In this document: piece by piece, positions 27,882 to 37,320 of the stretch
Layout of the letters: every line of letters starts with the position of its first letter
Position numbering within the stretch: position 1 is the stretch's first letter
Source of the DNA: Psychrobacter proteolyticus
GTDB taxonomy: Bacteria > Pseudomonadota > Gammaproteobacteria > Pseudomonadales > Moraxellaceae
Assembly: GCF_003350005.1 (NCBI RefSeq)
Contig: NZ_QLKS01000002.1
Location: forward strand, 186,001 to 250,000
Direction of reading: 5' to 3'
Length of the DNA: 64,000 nucleotides
Position numbers and translations under genes: made by a program
Notes under the pieces: generated by a model
Seen by the model: the letters and a program-made list of their open reading frames with translations, nothing else
What the model was told of the DNA's origin: nothing
Databases searched by the model: none

Positions 27882-28387
27882 GCTGGGTTTGCCTCGCTGT
27901 TCGATAGAGTAATAGTATTAATGTCTTTTATGGAAATATCTTTTGTAGAGGTGTGCTGACGCTCTGAGACTGACTGCACGTTTTCCATATCTAATAATTG
28001 CGCTAATGTTATATTTTTCAAGTACTGTTCGATATGATTCGACAGTGCACACCACAGATCGTGAGTTAGGCACATTGTACCACCTTGACAGTCACCGCGT
28101 CCTTCACACTGCATCGCGTTTACTGACTCATCAACCGCAGATATGATGCTCATCACATCTATCTCATTCAATGGCTTAGCTAGGTGATAACCACCTGCAG
28201 CACCGCGAATACTCGTGACAAGACCGCGTTTACGAAGTTTAGAAAATAACTGTTCAAGATACGAGATTGAAATCGATTGCCGTTTGGCGATATCGGATAA
28301 TGATACAGCACTGTCTTGTTGGCTGGTCTGTAATGCCAAATCTAATAATGCGGTAACAGCGTATCTGCCCCGAGTAGTCAAACGCAT
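27878..28387 (-). CDS. iscR: Fe-S cluster-sensing transcription factor IscR
   Basis: IscR is an Rrf2-family regulator that represses its own operon when it carries a [2Fe-2S] cluster. The winged helix-turn-helix is at the N-terminus. The cluster ligands Cys94, Cys100, Cys106 and His109 match E. coli Cys92/98/104 and His107. The length is 169 residues, with an unconserved Thr/Ser-rich tail. It heads the isc operon behind an IscR-type promoter about 170 bp upstream. Confidence 0.97.
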   Translation of the reverse strand: MRLTTRGRYAVTALLDLALQTSQQDSAVSLSDIAKRQSISISYLEQLFSKLRKRGLVTSIRGAAGGYHLAKPLNEIDVMSIISAVDESVNAMQCEGRGDCQGGTMCLTHDLWCALSNHIEQYLKNITLAQLLDMENVQSVSERQHTSTKDISIKDINTITLSNSEANPA

Positions 28388-28553
28388 GTGTTATCTCCAA
28401 ACTTGATGTCATTTATGTTTAACAACGATCTTAGCAAAGGTTTGAATCAGCGCTCATAAGATAAAGAGAGCAACCAATAATACGTCAGCTAAGTTTTGTC
28501 TTATCGTTATTGAACAACAGATGATTAACCCGATGTGTGCAACGATTGAGGTA

Positions 28554-28587
28554 ATTATACTTAATCCCGAGTAATTTAGTCAAGATT
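28554..28587 (-). promoter_or_regulatory. iscR promoter with IscR type-1-like site
   Basis: On the minus strand TTGACT (28583-28578) and a perfect TATAAT (28559-28554) are 18 bp apart. The -35 and spacer read CTTGACT, AAAT, then TACTCGGGAT. This closely resembles the type 1 IscR sites overlapping the E. coli iscR promoter, which also contain TTGACC and a TACTCGGG half. Autorepression by holo-IscR is inferred from that match. Confidence 0.7.
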
Positions 28588-28717
28588 AAAGTGTGGTTCA
28601 ATGGTTAATCAAGCTTATTGCTGTAATTGATAAAAACAATGATGTTTAGAATAGATATATGAGTGAGACATAAGTAGCTTAATTTGTCTGCTACAGATAC
28701 GTTTGACGAAGTAAAAA

Positions 28718-28756
28718 ATAAGCGTTCAATATCTATAGAAGACATTGAACGCTTAT
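28718..28756 (-). terminator. Terminator after the SCP2-like gene
   Basis: ATAAGCGTTCAAT and ATTGAACGCTTAT form a 13-bp perfect stem. On the minus strand it is followed by a T-rich stretch. Confidence 0.8.
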
Positions 28757-28781
28757 TTATAGGTAATTCAGCGAACTAAAA

Positions 28782-29426
28782 CTAATTCATCAATAATGCG
28801 ATGACTGAGCCGATCATAATGACGAGGGCGACAACAGTGACAATCATCAACGTCTTTTGCTTGCTCTGAAGCTCTCTCACGGTTGTTTCAAGTTCACGGT
28901 TTTTAATGGTTAAGGTGTTAATCTGTGTTTGCTGTTCTTTAATACGAAGTTTATAGTTATTCTTTTTTTCTTCCAAATCAGCTTCTGTAGGTTTGGTTTT
29001 AGTCTTGCCACCCTTTATCTTTTTGATCAGACCCTGAATCAAGCTGCCAAGCCCAAGTTGCATAATAAACTGTTTGACCAGTTGTACTTGAATCGACTCA
29101 CCGCGCATCTGTAGCTTTTCAGTGGTTTCGCTATCATGAGTGGTGATGGCGTTGATAACTTGAATGCTATAGGCATTGATAACCACGTCAGGCTCACTAC
29201 GACCAATCGGCAGCTGAGCATCTAGTAACACGCCTTTGGTACTAAAGGTGGCAAATACTTCTACATGCGGTAAATACAGGCGAAGCGCCACCACGGTGCC
29301 TTGCTTGGCGAGCGGATAAGCGGCCTTACGCAGTTCAGGATCCAAACGTAACAGTAATGTCAGCGCCGACTCGATAAATACTAAAATGATATTAAGAAAA
29401 GAGTGAGACAACGTAGAACGCTTCAT
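28782..29426 (-). CDS. SCP2/UbiJ-like protein with coiled coil and C-terminal membrane anchor
   Basis: The role is unknown. The N-terminal half (about 20-120) resembles the SCP2-type lipid-binding domain of UbiJ: a leading hydrophobic helix, then strands including VFATFSTKGVLLDAQL, then helices with KLQMRGESIQVQLVKQF. A basic stretch (IKKIKGGKTKTK) leads into a coiled coil at about 145-190, and the last 22 residues form one membrane helix, making a tail anchor. E. coli UbiJ also has SCP2 plus a coiled coil but no such anchor. The ATG at 29426 gives 214 residues; a TTG nine codons upstream also fits. It is not near ubiE or ubiB here. Confidence 0.6.
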   Translation of the reverse strand: MKRSTLSHSFLNIILVFIESALTLLLRLDPELRKAAYPLAKQGTVVALRLYLPHVEVFATFSTKGVLLDAQLPIGRSEPDVVINAYSIQVINAITTHDSETTEKLQMRGESIQVQLVKQFIMQLGLGSLIQGLIKKIKGGKTKTKPTEADLEEKKNNYKLRIKEQQTQINTLTIKNRELETTVRELQSKQKTLMIVTVVALVIMIGSVIALLMN

Positions 29427-29657
29427 GTAAGTAATCCGTTTTTTATTTAGCAAGTTTTAGATATTGAGCAAACAGAAGTCTGTATTTGCGCAAGGCTTGC
29501 AGTGATATTTTGCTTATAGTAACGTCTTTATAATAAAAAGTAACGCTAGTTTCTGTAGTGGCTAAACTATTACATTACAATTTAGCAGTCAATAAAGACA
29601 CTCTTATTTATGACCAGTAATATACAAACTTAATGTATAGCAATGCACAGACGGCAA

Positions 29658-29673
29658 TTGACAAATCTGTCAA
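29658..29673. repeat. Palindrome TTGACA-AATC-TGTCAA
   Basis: Two perfect 6-bp arms with a 4-bp centre have the size of an operator. The left arm equals a consensus -35 box, but there is no good -10 box at 16-18 bp. Confidence 0.4.
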
Positions 29674-29875
29674 AGCGTAGAAAATAGGAAAGCCAATCGT
29701 CTCAGTTATGCAGAGCCACTTATATATAAATTCCTAACGCTTTGCGTAACATTAGGTGTCAAATACGTAGTGTAGAGCACAAAAATATGTAAAATCGCTT
29801 GCGCTCCTTATGCTGCCTTGATATAAAGACGATAACAAAGAAGAACCTGTTAATGCGCCAGTTAGGTAGTTTTTA

Positions 29876-29904
29876 TTGCGTAAGCACCATGAGAGCGTTA
29901 CAAT
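29876..29904 (+). promoter_or_regulatory. Promoter for hupB
   Basis: TTGCGT and TACAAT are separated by exactly 17 bp, giving a leader of about 40 bases before the hupB ATG. Confidence 0.65.
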
Positions 29905-29950
29905 ACTTGGCGTGAGCATTTATTACCCCCTTAAACTTGAAGGAAATTTT

Positions 29951-30223
29951 ATGAATAAGTCAGAATTAATTGATAGCATCGCAGACAAAAGTGGTCTAAA
30001 TAAAACCCAAGCTGGTGATGCATTAAACGCTGTTATGGAAAGTGTTGGCGAAGCGCTAGAAGCTGGCGATAGCATTTCATTAGTTGGCTTTGGTACTTTC
30101 AGTGTAAAAGATCGCAAAGCACGCACTGGTCGCAATCCTAAGACTGGCGAAGAGCTAAGCATTCCAGCAAGCAAAGTACCAAGCTTCAAAGCTGGTAAAA
30201 ACTTAAAAGAGCGCTTGAACTAA
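29951..30223 (+). CDS. hupB: DNA-binding protein HU
   Basis: HU is a nucleoid protein that bends and compacts DNA without sequence preference. The 90 residues carry the full HU fold, with [23 protein letters not shown] and the C-terminal [12 protein letters not shown]. The ATG at 29951 has AAGGA eight bases upstream; an upstream in-frame ATG (29876 frame) overlaps the promoter and is not used. It precedes ppiD, as in E. coli lon-hupB-ppiD, but lon is not here. Confidence 0.97.
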   Translation: MNKSELIDSIADKSGLNKTQAGDALNAVMESVGEALEAGDSISLVGFGTFSVKDRKARTGRNPKTGEELSIPASKVPSFKAGKNLKERLN

Positions 30224-30574
30224 GCCGATTTTTTAAGCATAAAATGATAGTCGGTGGTCTATAGCTGAAGTAATGAGCTAACCATCGAAGAGAGCACCTA
30301 ATATTTAGGTGCTTTTTTTATCGCTATAGTTTGTATCATGCGTCGTGAATATTTTGAGTCTGCATGAAAAATCACGTATCATAGGGCGCGCGATAGGTGT
30401 GTCATTTAAGTCAGATTTCTTTAGTAAATTTTGTTTTTTACTATAAAATGCATACGCTCTTACTCTTACCATTGCGAGCTTAGATAGCACTGATATTGGC
30501 AGGTTGCACTCAACAGCTCCTAACAGTATTACAATGGTTTTTCATCAATATAGGTTAATAAAGCAGAGATAACT
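30224..30574. other. Intergenic region hupB-ppiD
   Basis: After the hupB terminator this 351-bp gap shows only an AT-rich stretch with a TATAAAATG element near 30443 that could be a ppiD -10 box. No gene or RNA was recognised. Confidence 0.4.
30293..30319 (+). terminator. Terminator after hupB
   Basis: The stem AGCACCTAA/TTAGGTGCT has a 3-base loop and is followed by a run of T. Confidence 0.9.
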
Positions 30575-32449
30575 ATGGATAAATTGCGCGATTTCTTAAA
30601 AAGCTGGCCAGGTCGCATTTTATTGATTTTATGCCTATCGCCGCTCGCTCTCTTGGGTGTCGAAAGCTATTTTGGCGGCAACGTCGATCCCAACCAGATT
30701 GCGCAGGTAGGTGAGGCAAGCGTAGGACTGTCCGAGTATCAAACTGCTGTCAATAGCCGTCGTTCTGAAGTGCTAGAGCAAGTCGAAGATGCCAGCTTGT
30801 TGAATGAAGATGTGCTTCATGAGCAAGTATTAAAGGGTCTAATCGACCGTACGTTGTTAGAGCAGCAAGCAGGTAAGCTTGGTATGACAGTCTCTGACGA
30901 TACGATCAATCGTCTGCTGCGTCAAGAAGAAATATTCCAAGATGCAGAGGGTAACTTTTCAAACGATCAGTTCTCAAACTTCTTGCGTCAGCGCGGCATG
31001 ACCAAAAACCAGCTATTTGCAGAATTTCGCAATCAGTTAAGCTTGGATCAATTAAACGCCAGTATCGTTGGTACGGCTGTCTATCCTATGCAAGCAGTCA
31101 GTCAATTAATTGATTTGCAACTTGAATCGCGCAACGTTTGGGTGCATCGCTTTAATTGGCAAGACTATGCTGACAAGGTTAAGCTTAGCAAAGCCGACAT
31201 TCAATCATATTATGATGCTAACAAAGACACACTGAAAAGTGCAGCGATGGTTGACTTGGCGTATATCCAGCTTAGCCCGCAAACTATTAAGGTTGATGAA
31301 GTAACCTCAGAAGAATTGCAGCAACAGTACGAAGCTTATAAACAAAGCATCGCGGCTACTGATGAGCGTAAAGTCAGTCAGATTCTGTTTACTGGTAAAG
31401 ATGCTAAGACACGAGCCGATAAAGTGAAAGCACGTCTGAATAAAGGTGAAGCGTTTGCTGCGCTTGCTAAAGCAGAGTCGGACGATCCATCAGGTGAAAC
31501 AGGTGGTGATATCGGACGTTTTAATCCGTCAGTGTTTGGCAGTGATGCAGATACTGTGCAAGAGGCACTAGAAGGTTTGAGCGTTGGTGATGTGACTGCG
31601 CCTATCAAAACCAGTTTTGGTTATCAGATATTTACGGTTACTGAAGACAATGGCAAAAAAATTCCAAGCCTAGACAGTATGCGTGAAGAGCTGACTGCAA
31701 AAGCAAAAGAGTATAAACGTCAGGAAATCTATGCTGATAAAGTGACTTCAATCAATGATTTGGCGGCAGATGGTTTCAGTATTGAAGATATTGCGCAGCA
31801 AGAAAACGTCAGCCTCAAGCGTATCAAAGATTATCGTAAAGTGAACAACAAGTCTGCACTGCCGCAACCAGCAGTCGTTAAACAGGCCTTTGATGAATTT
31901 ACTATTCAGGATCAAGCGGTAACGGCAGGCGTAGAAGTTGGCAACGGTACCGTATGGTTACAGCCAAGCAATTATCGCCCTACTAAGACGCTTGCTTTGG
32001 CAAATGCAACGCTAAGAATCATTCAAATACTACGTCAGCAGAAAGCTACAGCATTAGCTTTAAAAGATGCTAAAGCATTGGCTGCTGGTATCAAAACGTC
32101 AGCTGATATCAGTAAGCAGTCGGTAAGTTTCCAAGCACTGGGTGAGATTAACCGTCAAACAACACAGCTAACAGACAAAGAGCGTGGATTGGCATTTAGC
32201 CAGCAAGCCGCTGATAATGGTGTCGTCGCGATTGCTAGTGAGACTGAGATGGGTGCAACGCTGTTGGTTGGAGACCGTATTAAAACTGAGCAGCAGTCAC
32301 CGCTGTCTGATATGCAAAGAGCGCAAACAGCCAGTATCATTCGTGACAATTTAGGCCAAGACCAGTTGCAAGACTATTTGGACTATCTACGTATGGTATA
32401 TACGGTTGAGATTAATGAAAGTAACATAGCAAACGCGCAAGGACGCTAA
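30575..32449 (+). CDS. ppiD: Periplasmic folding chaperone PpiD (SurA N-terminal and parvulin domains)
   Basis: PpiD is anchored in the inner membrane and helps outer-membrane and secreted proteins fold near the Sec translocon. A single helix at about 14-32 follows a short basic N-terminus. A SurA-like chaperone domain covers about 35-230, and a parvulin domain lies at about 260-365 (ERKVSQILF, ESDDPSGETGGDIGRF, FGYQIFTV). The C-terminal helical part is also of the SurA_N_3 type. The 624 residues match E. coli PpiD (623). Position after hupB agrees. Confidence 0.94.
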   Translation: MDKLRDFLKSWPGRILLILCLSPLALLGVESYFGGNVDPNQIAQVGEASVGLSEYQTAVNSRRSEVLEQVEDASLLNEDVLHEQVLKGLIDRTLLEQQAGKLGMTVSDDTINRLLRQEEIFQDAEGNFSNDQFSNFLRQRGMTKNQLFAEFRNQLSLDQLNASIVGTAVYPMQAVSQLIDLQLESRNVWVHRFNWQDYADKVKLSKADIQSYYDANKDTLKSAAMVDLAYIQLSPQTIKVDEVTSEELQQQYEAYKQSIAATDERKVSQILFTGKDAKTRADKVKARLNKGEAFAALAKAESDDPSGETGGDIGRFNPSVFGSDADTVQEALEGLSVGDVTAPIKTSFGYQIFTVTEDNGKKIPSLDSMREELTAKAKEYKRQEIYADKVTSINDLAADGFSIEDIAQQENVSLKRIKDYRKVNNKSALPQPAVVKQAFDEFTIQDQAVTAGVEVGNGTVWLQPSNYRPTKTLALANATLRIIQILRQQKATALALKDAKALAAGIKTSADISKQSVSFQALGEINRQTTQLTDKERGLAFSQQAADNGVVAIASETEMGATLLVGDRIKTEQQSPLSDMQRAQTASIIRDNLGQDQLQDYLDYLRMVYTVEINESNIANAQGR

Positions 32450-32480
32450 GTATTTGCTAGTTCGTTATTCTTAGATACTA

Positions 32481-32516
32481 AAAAAGCCACTGTATCAATT
32501 GATACGGTGGCTTTTT
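32481..32516. terminator. Bidirectional terminator between ppiD and purH
   Basis: AAAAAGCCAC and GTATC pair with GATAC and GTGGCTTTTT around an AATT loop, with one T/G mismatch between the two helices. It has T runs on both strands. Confidence 0.93.
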
Positions 32517-32629
32517 TATGGATGATGCTTTAACGATAATTATCACAAATACTATATAGACTGGGATTAGTTGCAGTAACAAATACAGTTGCTACAACTA
32601 ATTCCAGTTTTAAACTAATAGGTGACTAT

Positions 32630-34210
32630 TTAATGGCGGAAATGGCGCATGCCCGTGAATACCATCGCGATACCATGCTCATTAGCAGCAGCAATAGTTT
32701 CATCATCACGCATAGAGCCACCTGGCTGAATGATAGCAGAGATACCTACTTCAGCAGCATTGTCGATGCCATCACGGAAAGGGAAGAACGCATCTGATGC
32801 CATAACAGCGCCTTCAGTTGCTAGTCCAGCATGTTCTGCCTTGATAGCAGCAATACGTGCTGAGTTAACACGGCTCATTTGGCCTGCGCCAACACCGATA
32901 GTACGTTGGCCTTTTGCGTAGACAATGGCATTAGATTTGACGTATTTTGCCACGTTCCAGCTGAATAGTAGATCTGCCACTTGCGCTTCAGTTGGTTGTA
33001 CATCAGTGACGATTTTTAGGTCGTTAGCAGTGATTAAGCCTAGATCTTGCTCTTGTACCAGTAGGCCACCGTTAACGCGCTTATAGTCAAGTTGGATATC
33101 GCGCTGATCTGGTGCTGGTAGCTCGCCGCATACCAATACACGTACGTTTTTCTTGGTAGCTGTCGCTTCAAGTACACCGTCTTCGATACTAGGTGCAATG
33201 ATTACTTCTACGAACTGATTGTCGATAATGGCTTTTGCAGCAGCAAGCGTCAACGGACGGTTGAATGCGATAATACCACCAAAAGATGATTCAGGATCGG
33301 TGCTAAAAGCAGTACGATAAGCCGCTACTTGGTCATTATCAACCGCAACACCGCAAGGGTTGGCATGCTTAACGATAACGCAAGCAGGAGCGCTGAAAGC
33401 TTTAACGCACTCAAGCGCAGCATCGGTATCAGCGATGTTGTTATAAGACAATGCTTTGCCTTGTAACTGTTTAGCTGTTGCGATTGAGGCTTGTTTGCTT
33501 TTTAAAGGCTGGTTTTCAGTATAGAAAGCCGCGCTTTGATGCGGGTTTTCACCGTAGCGTAGGTCTTGTGCTTTTTCAAGCTGTACATTGAATGTACGTG
33601 GGAAGTTTTCTGGTTCTTGAGTTGCGTTGACACGGCTACCTAAGAAGTTTGCAATCATACCGTCGTACTGTGCAGTATGCTCAAACGCCTTTACTGCCAA
33701 ATCATAACGTAAAGCAGTCGTCAGTTTAGTGCCACCGTCTAACGCATTAAGTACACGGTCATAATCAGCTGGATCAGTGACGATACCTACATGTGCGTGG
33801 TTTTTCGCTGCTGAACGTACCATGGTAGGGCCACCAATATCGATGTTTTCGATAGCGTCGTTCATAGTCACGTCAGCACGTGCAATCGTTTCAGCAAATG
33901 GATATAAATTCACGACGACCAAGTCGATACGTTCGATCGCATGATCACTCATTACTGCATCATCTGTACCACGGCGTCCTAGGATGCCACCATGAATCTT
34001 AGGATGCAGCGTTTTAACACGGCCATCCATCATTTCAGGAAAGCCTGTGTAATCTGATACTTCAGTCACGTCGACATTGTTTTCTGTGAGCAGGCGATAA
34101 GTACCGCCAGTAGATAATAAACCAAAACCTGCTTTGAGAAGGCCTTGAGCAAACTCGACGATATTAGACTTATCGGAAACCGATAGTAGGGCAAGTGGGG
34201 TTGTACTCAT
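32630..34210 (-). CDS. purH: Bifunctional AICAR transformylase / IMP cyclohydrolase
   Basis: PurH does the last two steps of IMP synthesis. The N-terminal cyclohydrolase (MGS-like) domain holds [12 protein letters not shown] and [18 protein letters not shown] motifs. The C-terminal transformylase domain begins near 210 and has the KHANPCG motif. The ATG at 34210 gives 526 residues, close to E. coli (529), and starts [14 protein letters not shown]; an ATG 19 codons upstream is unconserved. It ends the prmA-DUF3426-fis-purH cluster. Confidence 0.97.
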   Translation of the reverse strand: MSTTPLALLSVSDKSNIVEFAQGLLKAGFGLLSTGGTYRLLTENNVDVTEVSDYTGFPEMMDGRVKTLHPKIHGGILGRRGTDDAVMSDHAIERIDLVVVNLYPFAETIARADVTMNDAIENIDIGGPTMVRSAAKNHAHVGIVTDPADYDRVLNALDGGTKLTTALRYDLAVKAFEHTAQYDGMIANFLGSRVNATQEPENFPRTFNVQLEKAQDLRYGENPHQSAAFYTENQPLKSKQASIATAKQLQGKALSYNNIADTDAALECVKAFSAPACVIVKHANPCGVAVDNDQVAAYRTAFSTDPESSFGGIIAFNRPLTLAAAKAIIDNQFVEVIIAPSIEDGVLEATATKKNVRVLVCGELPAPDQRDIQLDYKRVNGGLLVQEQDLGLITANDLKIVTDVQPTEAQVADLLFSWNVAKYVKSNAIVYAKGQRTIGVGAGQMSRVNSARIAAIKAEHAGLATEGAVMASDAFFPFRDGIDNAAEVGISAIIQPGGSMRDDETIAAANEHGIAMVFTGMRHFRH

Positions 34211-34359
34211 AAGAAATTTTCCATAAAAAAAGCCTGACGTAAACGTCTGGCAAGGTGATGATGACAACGGTATGCCGTATCATGATAGATAAAGCGAGAA
34301 ACATTTAATTGCCATACATAATGATAGTCAATGATGATGGGTAAGCTCATATAACAATG

Positions 34360-34722
34360 CTACATTAAATCATAGGTTTTCATTTTTTTGCGCAAGGTGC
34401 CTCGATTTAGGCCTAATATCTGAGCACATTTGGTTTGGTTGCCTCTTGTTTTTTCTAGAGCGACAGATAAGAGAGGCTCTTCGACTTGCTTTAAAATCAG
34501 CTCATATAAATCAGTGGGCATCTCATCTCCTAGCATCGCAAAGTACTGACGCACCACACGCTCTACATGAACTCGTAGAGGTTGCTGCGCACTACTTGTA
34601 TAGTTTTGACTAGCAAAATCAAAGCCGTGCGTAGGTGGTTGGTATTCGTCTTTATTATAATCGGCAGGGTGCTCAGAGCTTTTAGCAAAATGATTGGCAT
34701 TATGCTGTGCATGAGGTGCCAT
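34360..34722 (-). CDS. fis: Fis family DNA-binding protein
   Basis: Fis is a nucleoid protein that bends DNA and activates rRNA promoters, DNA inversion and many genes. The C-terminal helix-turn-helix ALEKTRGNQTKCAQILGLNR is typical. The ATG at 34722, with AAGGA ten bases upstream, gives 120 residues, about 20 longer than E. coli Fis, with a polar His/Gln-rich N-terminus. An ATG at 34776 overlaps the promoter -10 box and is rejected. In many relatives dusB precedes fis; here a DUF3426 gene does. Confidence 0.93.
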   Translation of the reverse strand: MAPHAQHNANHFAKSSEHPADYNKDEYQPPTHGFDFASQNYTSSAQQPLRVHVERVVRQYFAMLGDEMPTDLYELILKQVEEPLLSVALEKTRGNQTKCAQILGLNRGTLRKKMKTYDLM

Positions 34723-34776
34723 AAAATAATATCCTTGAGATGAAGAAAAATTCTGATTGTAAGGGGTCAGAACCAT

Positions 34777-34785
34777 AGTATATCA
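34777..34785 (-). promoter_or_regulatory. Extended -10 promoter for fis
   Basis: On the minus strand TGATATACT is an extended -10 element. The transcript would start near 34770, which supports the 34722 start of translation. Confidence 0.5.
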
Positions 34786-34900
34786 AATTAATATCGCCTA
34801 GCGCTGATAGATTCATCGTTATCTTGGCTATCACGGTCTAATTGAAAATGAATTTACAATATGTTTTCTACTCATGCTTATCTATATATGACACCCTAAT

Positions 34901-36088
34901 TTAATAAAGAGCGGTCATAGTGATGTCGCGAATCTGCGCATTAGCAACAGGGATAGTAAACAATAGCTGTCTCTCTGTATTGGCAGCTAACTGACTTTGC
35001 TTTCCTAATAAATAATCGTTTGGATCTGCAATGAACTCTCCAATAAGCTCATCTTTACCATAAACGCTTATTTTTATATTTGGGTATAGTTGTGCCTGCG
35101 TGCTTTCATTACTTAAAGTGGCGCCTATATCGCTAAATATACCTGACGTTTGAACTTGACTGGACCTATGACTAAGATTAGTAACAGTAAGAGCTTTTAA
35201 ATCGGCATTTGGTAGGCTACAAGCTGCCACTACACATAATTTTTGAAGGTGCTGAGCATTGTTAGGATTTTTGATTAATGTCTCTAAGTTAAACATTACG
35301 TACTGTGCAGCAAGTAAGAGTGCCAATACTAAACATCCAACGATCCAAAGCATAGAGGCAATAGAATGGGCGGCTGACATTGTTCCTGTTTGTAACGGCG
35401 CCTTTCTGACATGCTGTTTAACAAAACTATCTTCATCTTTTTTAGATATCCCCATCTCTATAAGTAACTGTGATAGATCGGTATCCTCTACTGGCAGCTC
35501 CTGATGCGGATTTTGTTCTTTAAGAAGTGCTTCAAGCCATGAATTGTCAGAGGTGTTGTCAATACTTGCATGAATATCGTTAGCAGCGGTTGAGCTTAAT
35601 GCTCCCTGCACTATTGGCGAAGAATTTATTGCTGTGTGAGTGGTAGAGGGCGTTGATAGTCGTTCATGACTATCATCAATATTTTTGTAGGGTTTTTTTC
35701 GCAAGACATCCGTGATTCCTGTTGTACTAAGGTTTGCGGTACTTGCTTGAGTCAACCAGGTATCCATACTCTCTAATGAGTCGTACTCCAAAATAATGTC
35801 GTCTGACTCATCGACCTCCATGTCATCATATATTAAGTCATCATAAACTACGTTATCAGCCGAGCATTTTTTATTAATTGGAGATTTAGCTTTAGGATAT
35901 GTTGTTTCAGTAGCTTGAGTAAGGGAGTGATCACTAACATCTTGAGTTACTATGAGGTGCTTGTTCACTAAAAATTCTTGCTTGCACTGGTTACAACGAA
36001 TAGTGGCGTCGACTTTATTTAGTTGAGATTTTTGAATTGTAAAATCAGCTTGGCAGTGAGGGCATTGGGCTCTGATTGGCGTGATCAT
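34901..36088 (-). CDS. Zinc-ribbon membrane protein with DUF3426 domain
   Basis: The function is unknown. A zinc ribbon of the MJ0042 type is at the N-terminus (Cys9, Cys12, Cys32, Cys35). It is followed by about 200 polar acidic residues, one membrane helix at about 240-265, and a DUF3426 domain to the end (about 290-395) on the far side of the membrane. The pairing with prmA upstream and fis downstream is a common order in this group, and the gene is probably in the same transcript. The middle region is low in complexity and poorly conserved. Confidence 0.85.
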   Translation of the reverse strand: MITPIRAQCPHCQADFTIQKSQLNKVDATIRCNQCKQEFLVNKHLIVTQDVSDHSLTQATETTYPKAKSPINKKCSADNVVYDDLIYDDMEVDESDDIILEYDSLESMDTWLTQASTANLSTTGITDVLRKKPYKNIDDSHERLSTPSTTHTAINSSPIVQGALSSTAANDIHASIDNTSDNSWLEALLKEQNPHQELPVEDTDLSQLLIEMGISKKDEDSFVKQHVRKAPLQTGTMSAAHSIASMLWIVGCLVLALLLAAQYVMFNLETLIKNPNNAQHLQKLCVVAACSLPNADLKALTVTNLSHRSSQVQTSGIFSDIGATLSNESTQAQLYPNIKISVYGKDELIGEFIADPNDYLLGKQSQLAANTERQLLFTIPVANAQIRDITMTALY

Positions 36089-36260
36089 AGAGATGAATCC
36101 AAGTAGTTATGGTTATCAATACCGCTTAGCCAATCACGAAAAGCTATCTATAATACGCATTATACTTAAATGATTTCGATGAATTATGGGCAAAGACAGA
36201 GTGGCGTCAAATACATAACATTTGACTGCCCTCTATCGTAACAGATGTAATTAAATGTTG

Positions 36261-37187
36261 CTAGCTAGTAAATGTACCTGATAAACGCTGCCAGTGTTGG
36301 TCTTCTTGCGCAGTAAAAGCATGCTTTGGATCCAGTGCAAAATATGGCTGATAAGCTTCAGTTACTTGCTCGGTTTGCGACTCAATCAAACCTGCCAGTA
36401 CGATACGACCTTTTGACGCTATCAGTGTTGCAAAGTAAGGTGCTAACCCAATAAGTGGCTTCGCTAAGATATTGGCAACGATCACTTCTACAGGCAACAC
36501 ATCATTTTGTGAGCAATACTCTGTGAATTCTTCTGGCAAGAATGCCTGCAAACGCGCGCCTACATTGTTGCGTACCGCATTCTGGTTGGTAGCGAGTACC
36601 GCCTGCGGGTCAATGTCGACTGCATATACCTGACGTGCACCCAATAGCAAAGCAGCAATCCCTAGAATGCCTGAGCCACAACCATAATCGATAACCACTT
36701 TGTCTGTTAGGTCTTGCTCTGTTAGCCAGTCTAGACATAGGCGAGTCGTAGCATGATAGCCAGTACCAAATGCTAAGCCTGGATCCATAATGATATTGGT
36801 AGCCTCAGGGTTAGGCGGCGTTAGCCAGTCAGGTACAATCCATAAGTCATTAGCACATTCGATAGGATGATAGTTGCTCATCCACTCGCGCTCCCAGTCC
36901 TTATCATCAACAGCAGTTAGCCAAATACGGGTAGCGTGTACTTGTGCAGCAATTTCATGACTTAATTGCTCAACCGCTTGACGACTACCAGCATCAGTCG
37001 TCGCATCAAATAGCCCTGTTAGTATCACCTCATCCCACAGCGGTGATTCACCTGGAAGTGGCTCAAACAAAGGTTGATCGCCAGCATCGTCCAAAGCTAT
37101 TGATAATGCGCCTGCTTCTAATAGAAGCGCTTCAGCCAAGTCGACGTTTGATTTTTCACATTGTAAATGAAGTTGTTGCCATGCCAT
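36261..37187 (-). CDS. prmA: Ribosomal protein L11 methyltransferase
   Basis: PrmA trimethylates several amino groups of ribosomal protein L11. The N-terminal substrate-recognition domain is followed by a class I methyltransferase with the SAM-binding motif VIDYGCGSGILGIAALLLG near residue 160, YAVDIDPQA, and the catalytic-loop VANILAKPL. The length is 308 residues, against 293 in E. coli. It is the first gene of the cluster running to purH. Confidence 0.96.
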   Translation of the reverse strand: MAWQQLHLQCEKSNVDLAEALLLEAGALSIALDDAGDQPLFEPLPGESPLWDEVILTGLFDATTDAGSRQAVEQLSHEIAAQVHATRIWLTAVDDKDWEREWMSNYHPIECANDLWIVPDWLTPPNPEATNIIMDPGLAFGTGYHATTRLCLDWLTEQDLTDKVVIDYGCGSGILGIAALLLGARQVYAVDIDPQAVLATNQNAVRNNVGARLQAFLPEEFTEYCSQNDVLPVEVIVANILAKPLIGLAPYFATLIASKGRIVLAGLIESQTEQVTEAYQPYFALDPKHAFTAQEDQHWQRLSGTFTS

Positions 37188-37320
37188 AAAGATAACCTTA
37201 AGCGGAAATAAAAATAAGTATAGGTGTTAGGGGTTGCCCTAGATAAATCTACATACAATGAAATGCATGATGTATATAGATGTTTTAACTAATGAATCTA
37301 AAATGTGCAAATATCAGTTA

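Larger units (their letters stand above)
28388..28781. other. Intergenic region upstream of iscR
   Basis: This 394-bp gap holds the iscR promoter, a roughly 160-base iscR leader without a clear ORF, and the terminator of the minus-strand SCP2-like gene at its right end. No gene was seen. Confidence 0.5.
29427..29950. other. Divergent intergenic region upstream of hupB
   Basis: This 524-bp AT-rich region contains the hupB promoter near its right end and a TTGACA/TGTCAA palindrome (29658-29673). No convincing gene was seen. Confidence 0.5.

Noticed and set aside
30305..30490. 61-codon minus-strand ORF between hupB and ppiD
   Set aside because: It begins opposite the likely ppiD promoter region, runs toward the hupB terminator, has no ribosome site and has no recognisable features.
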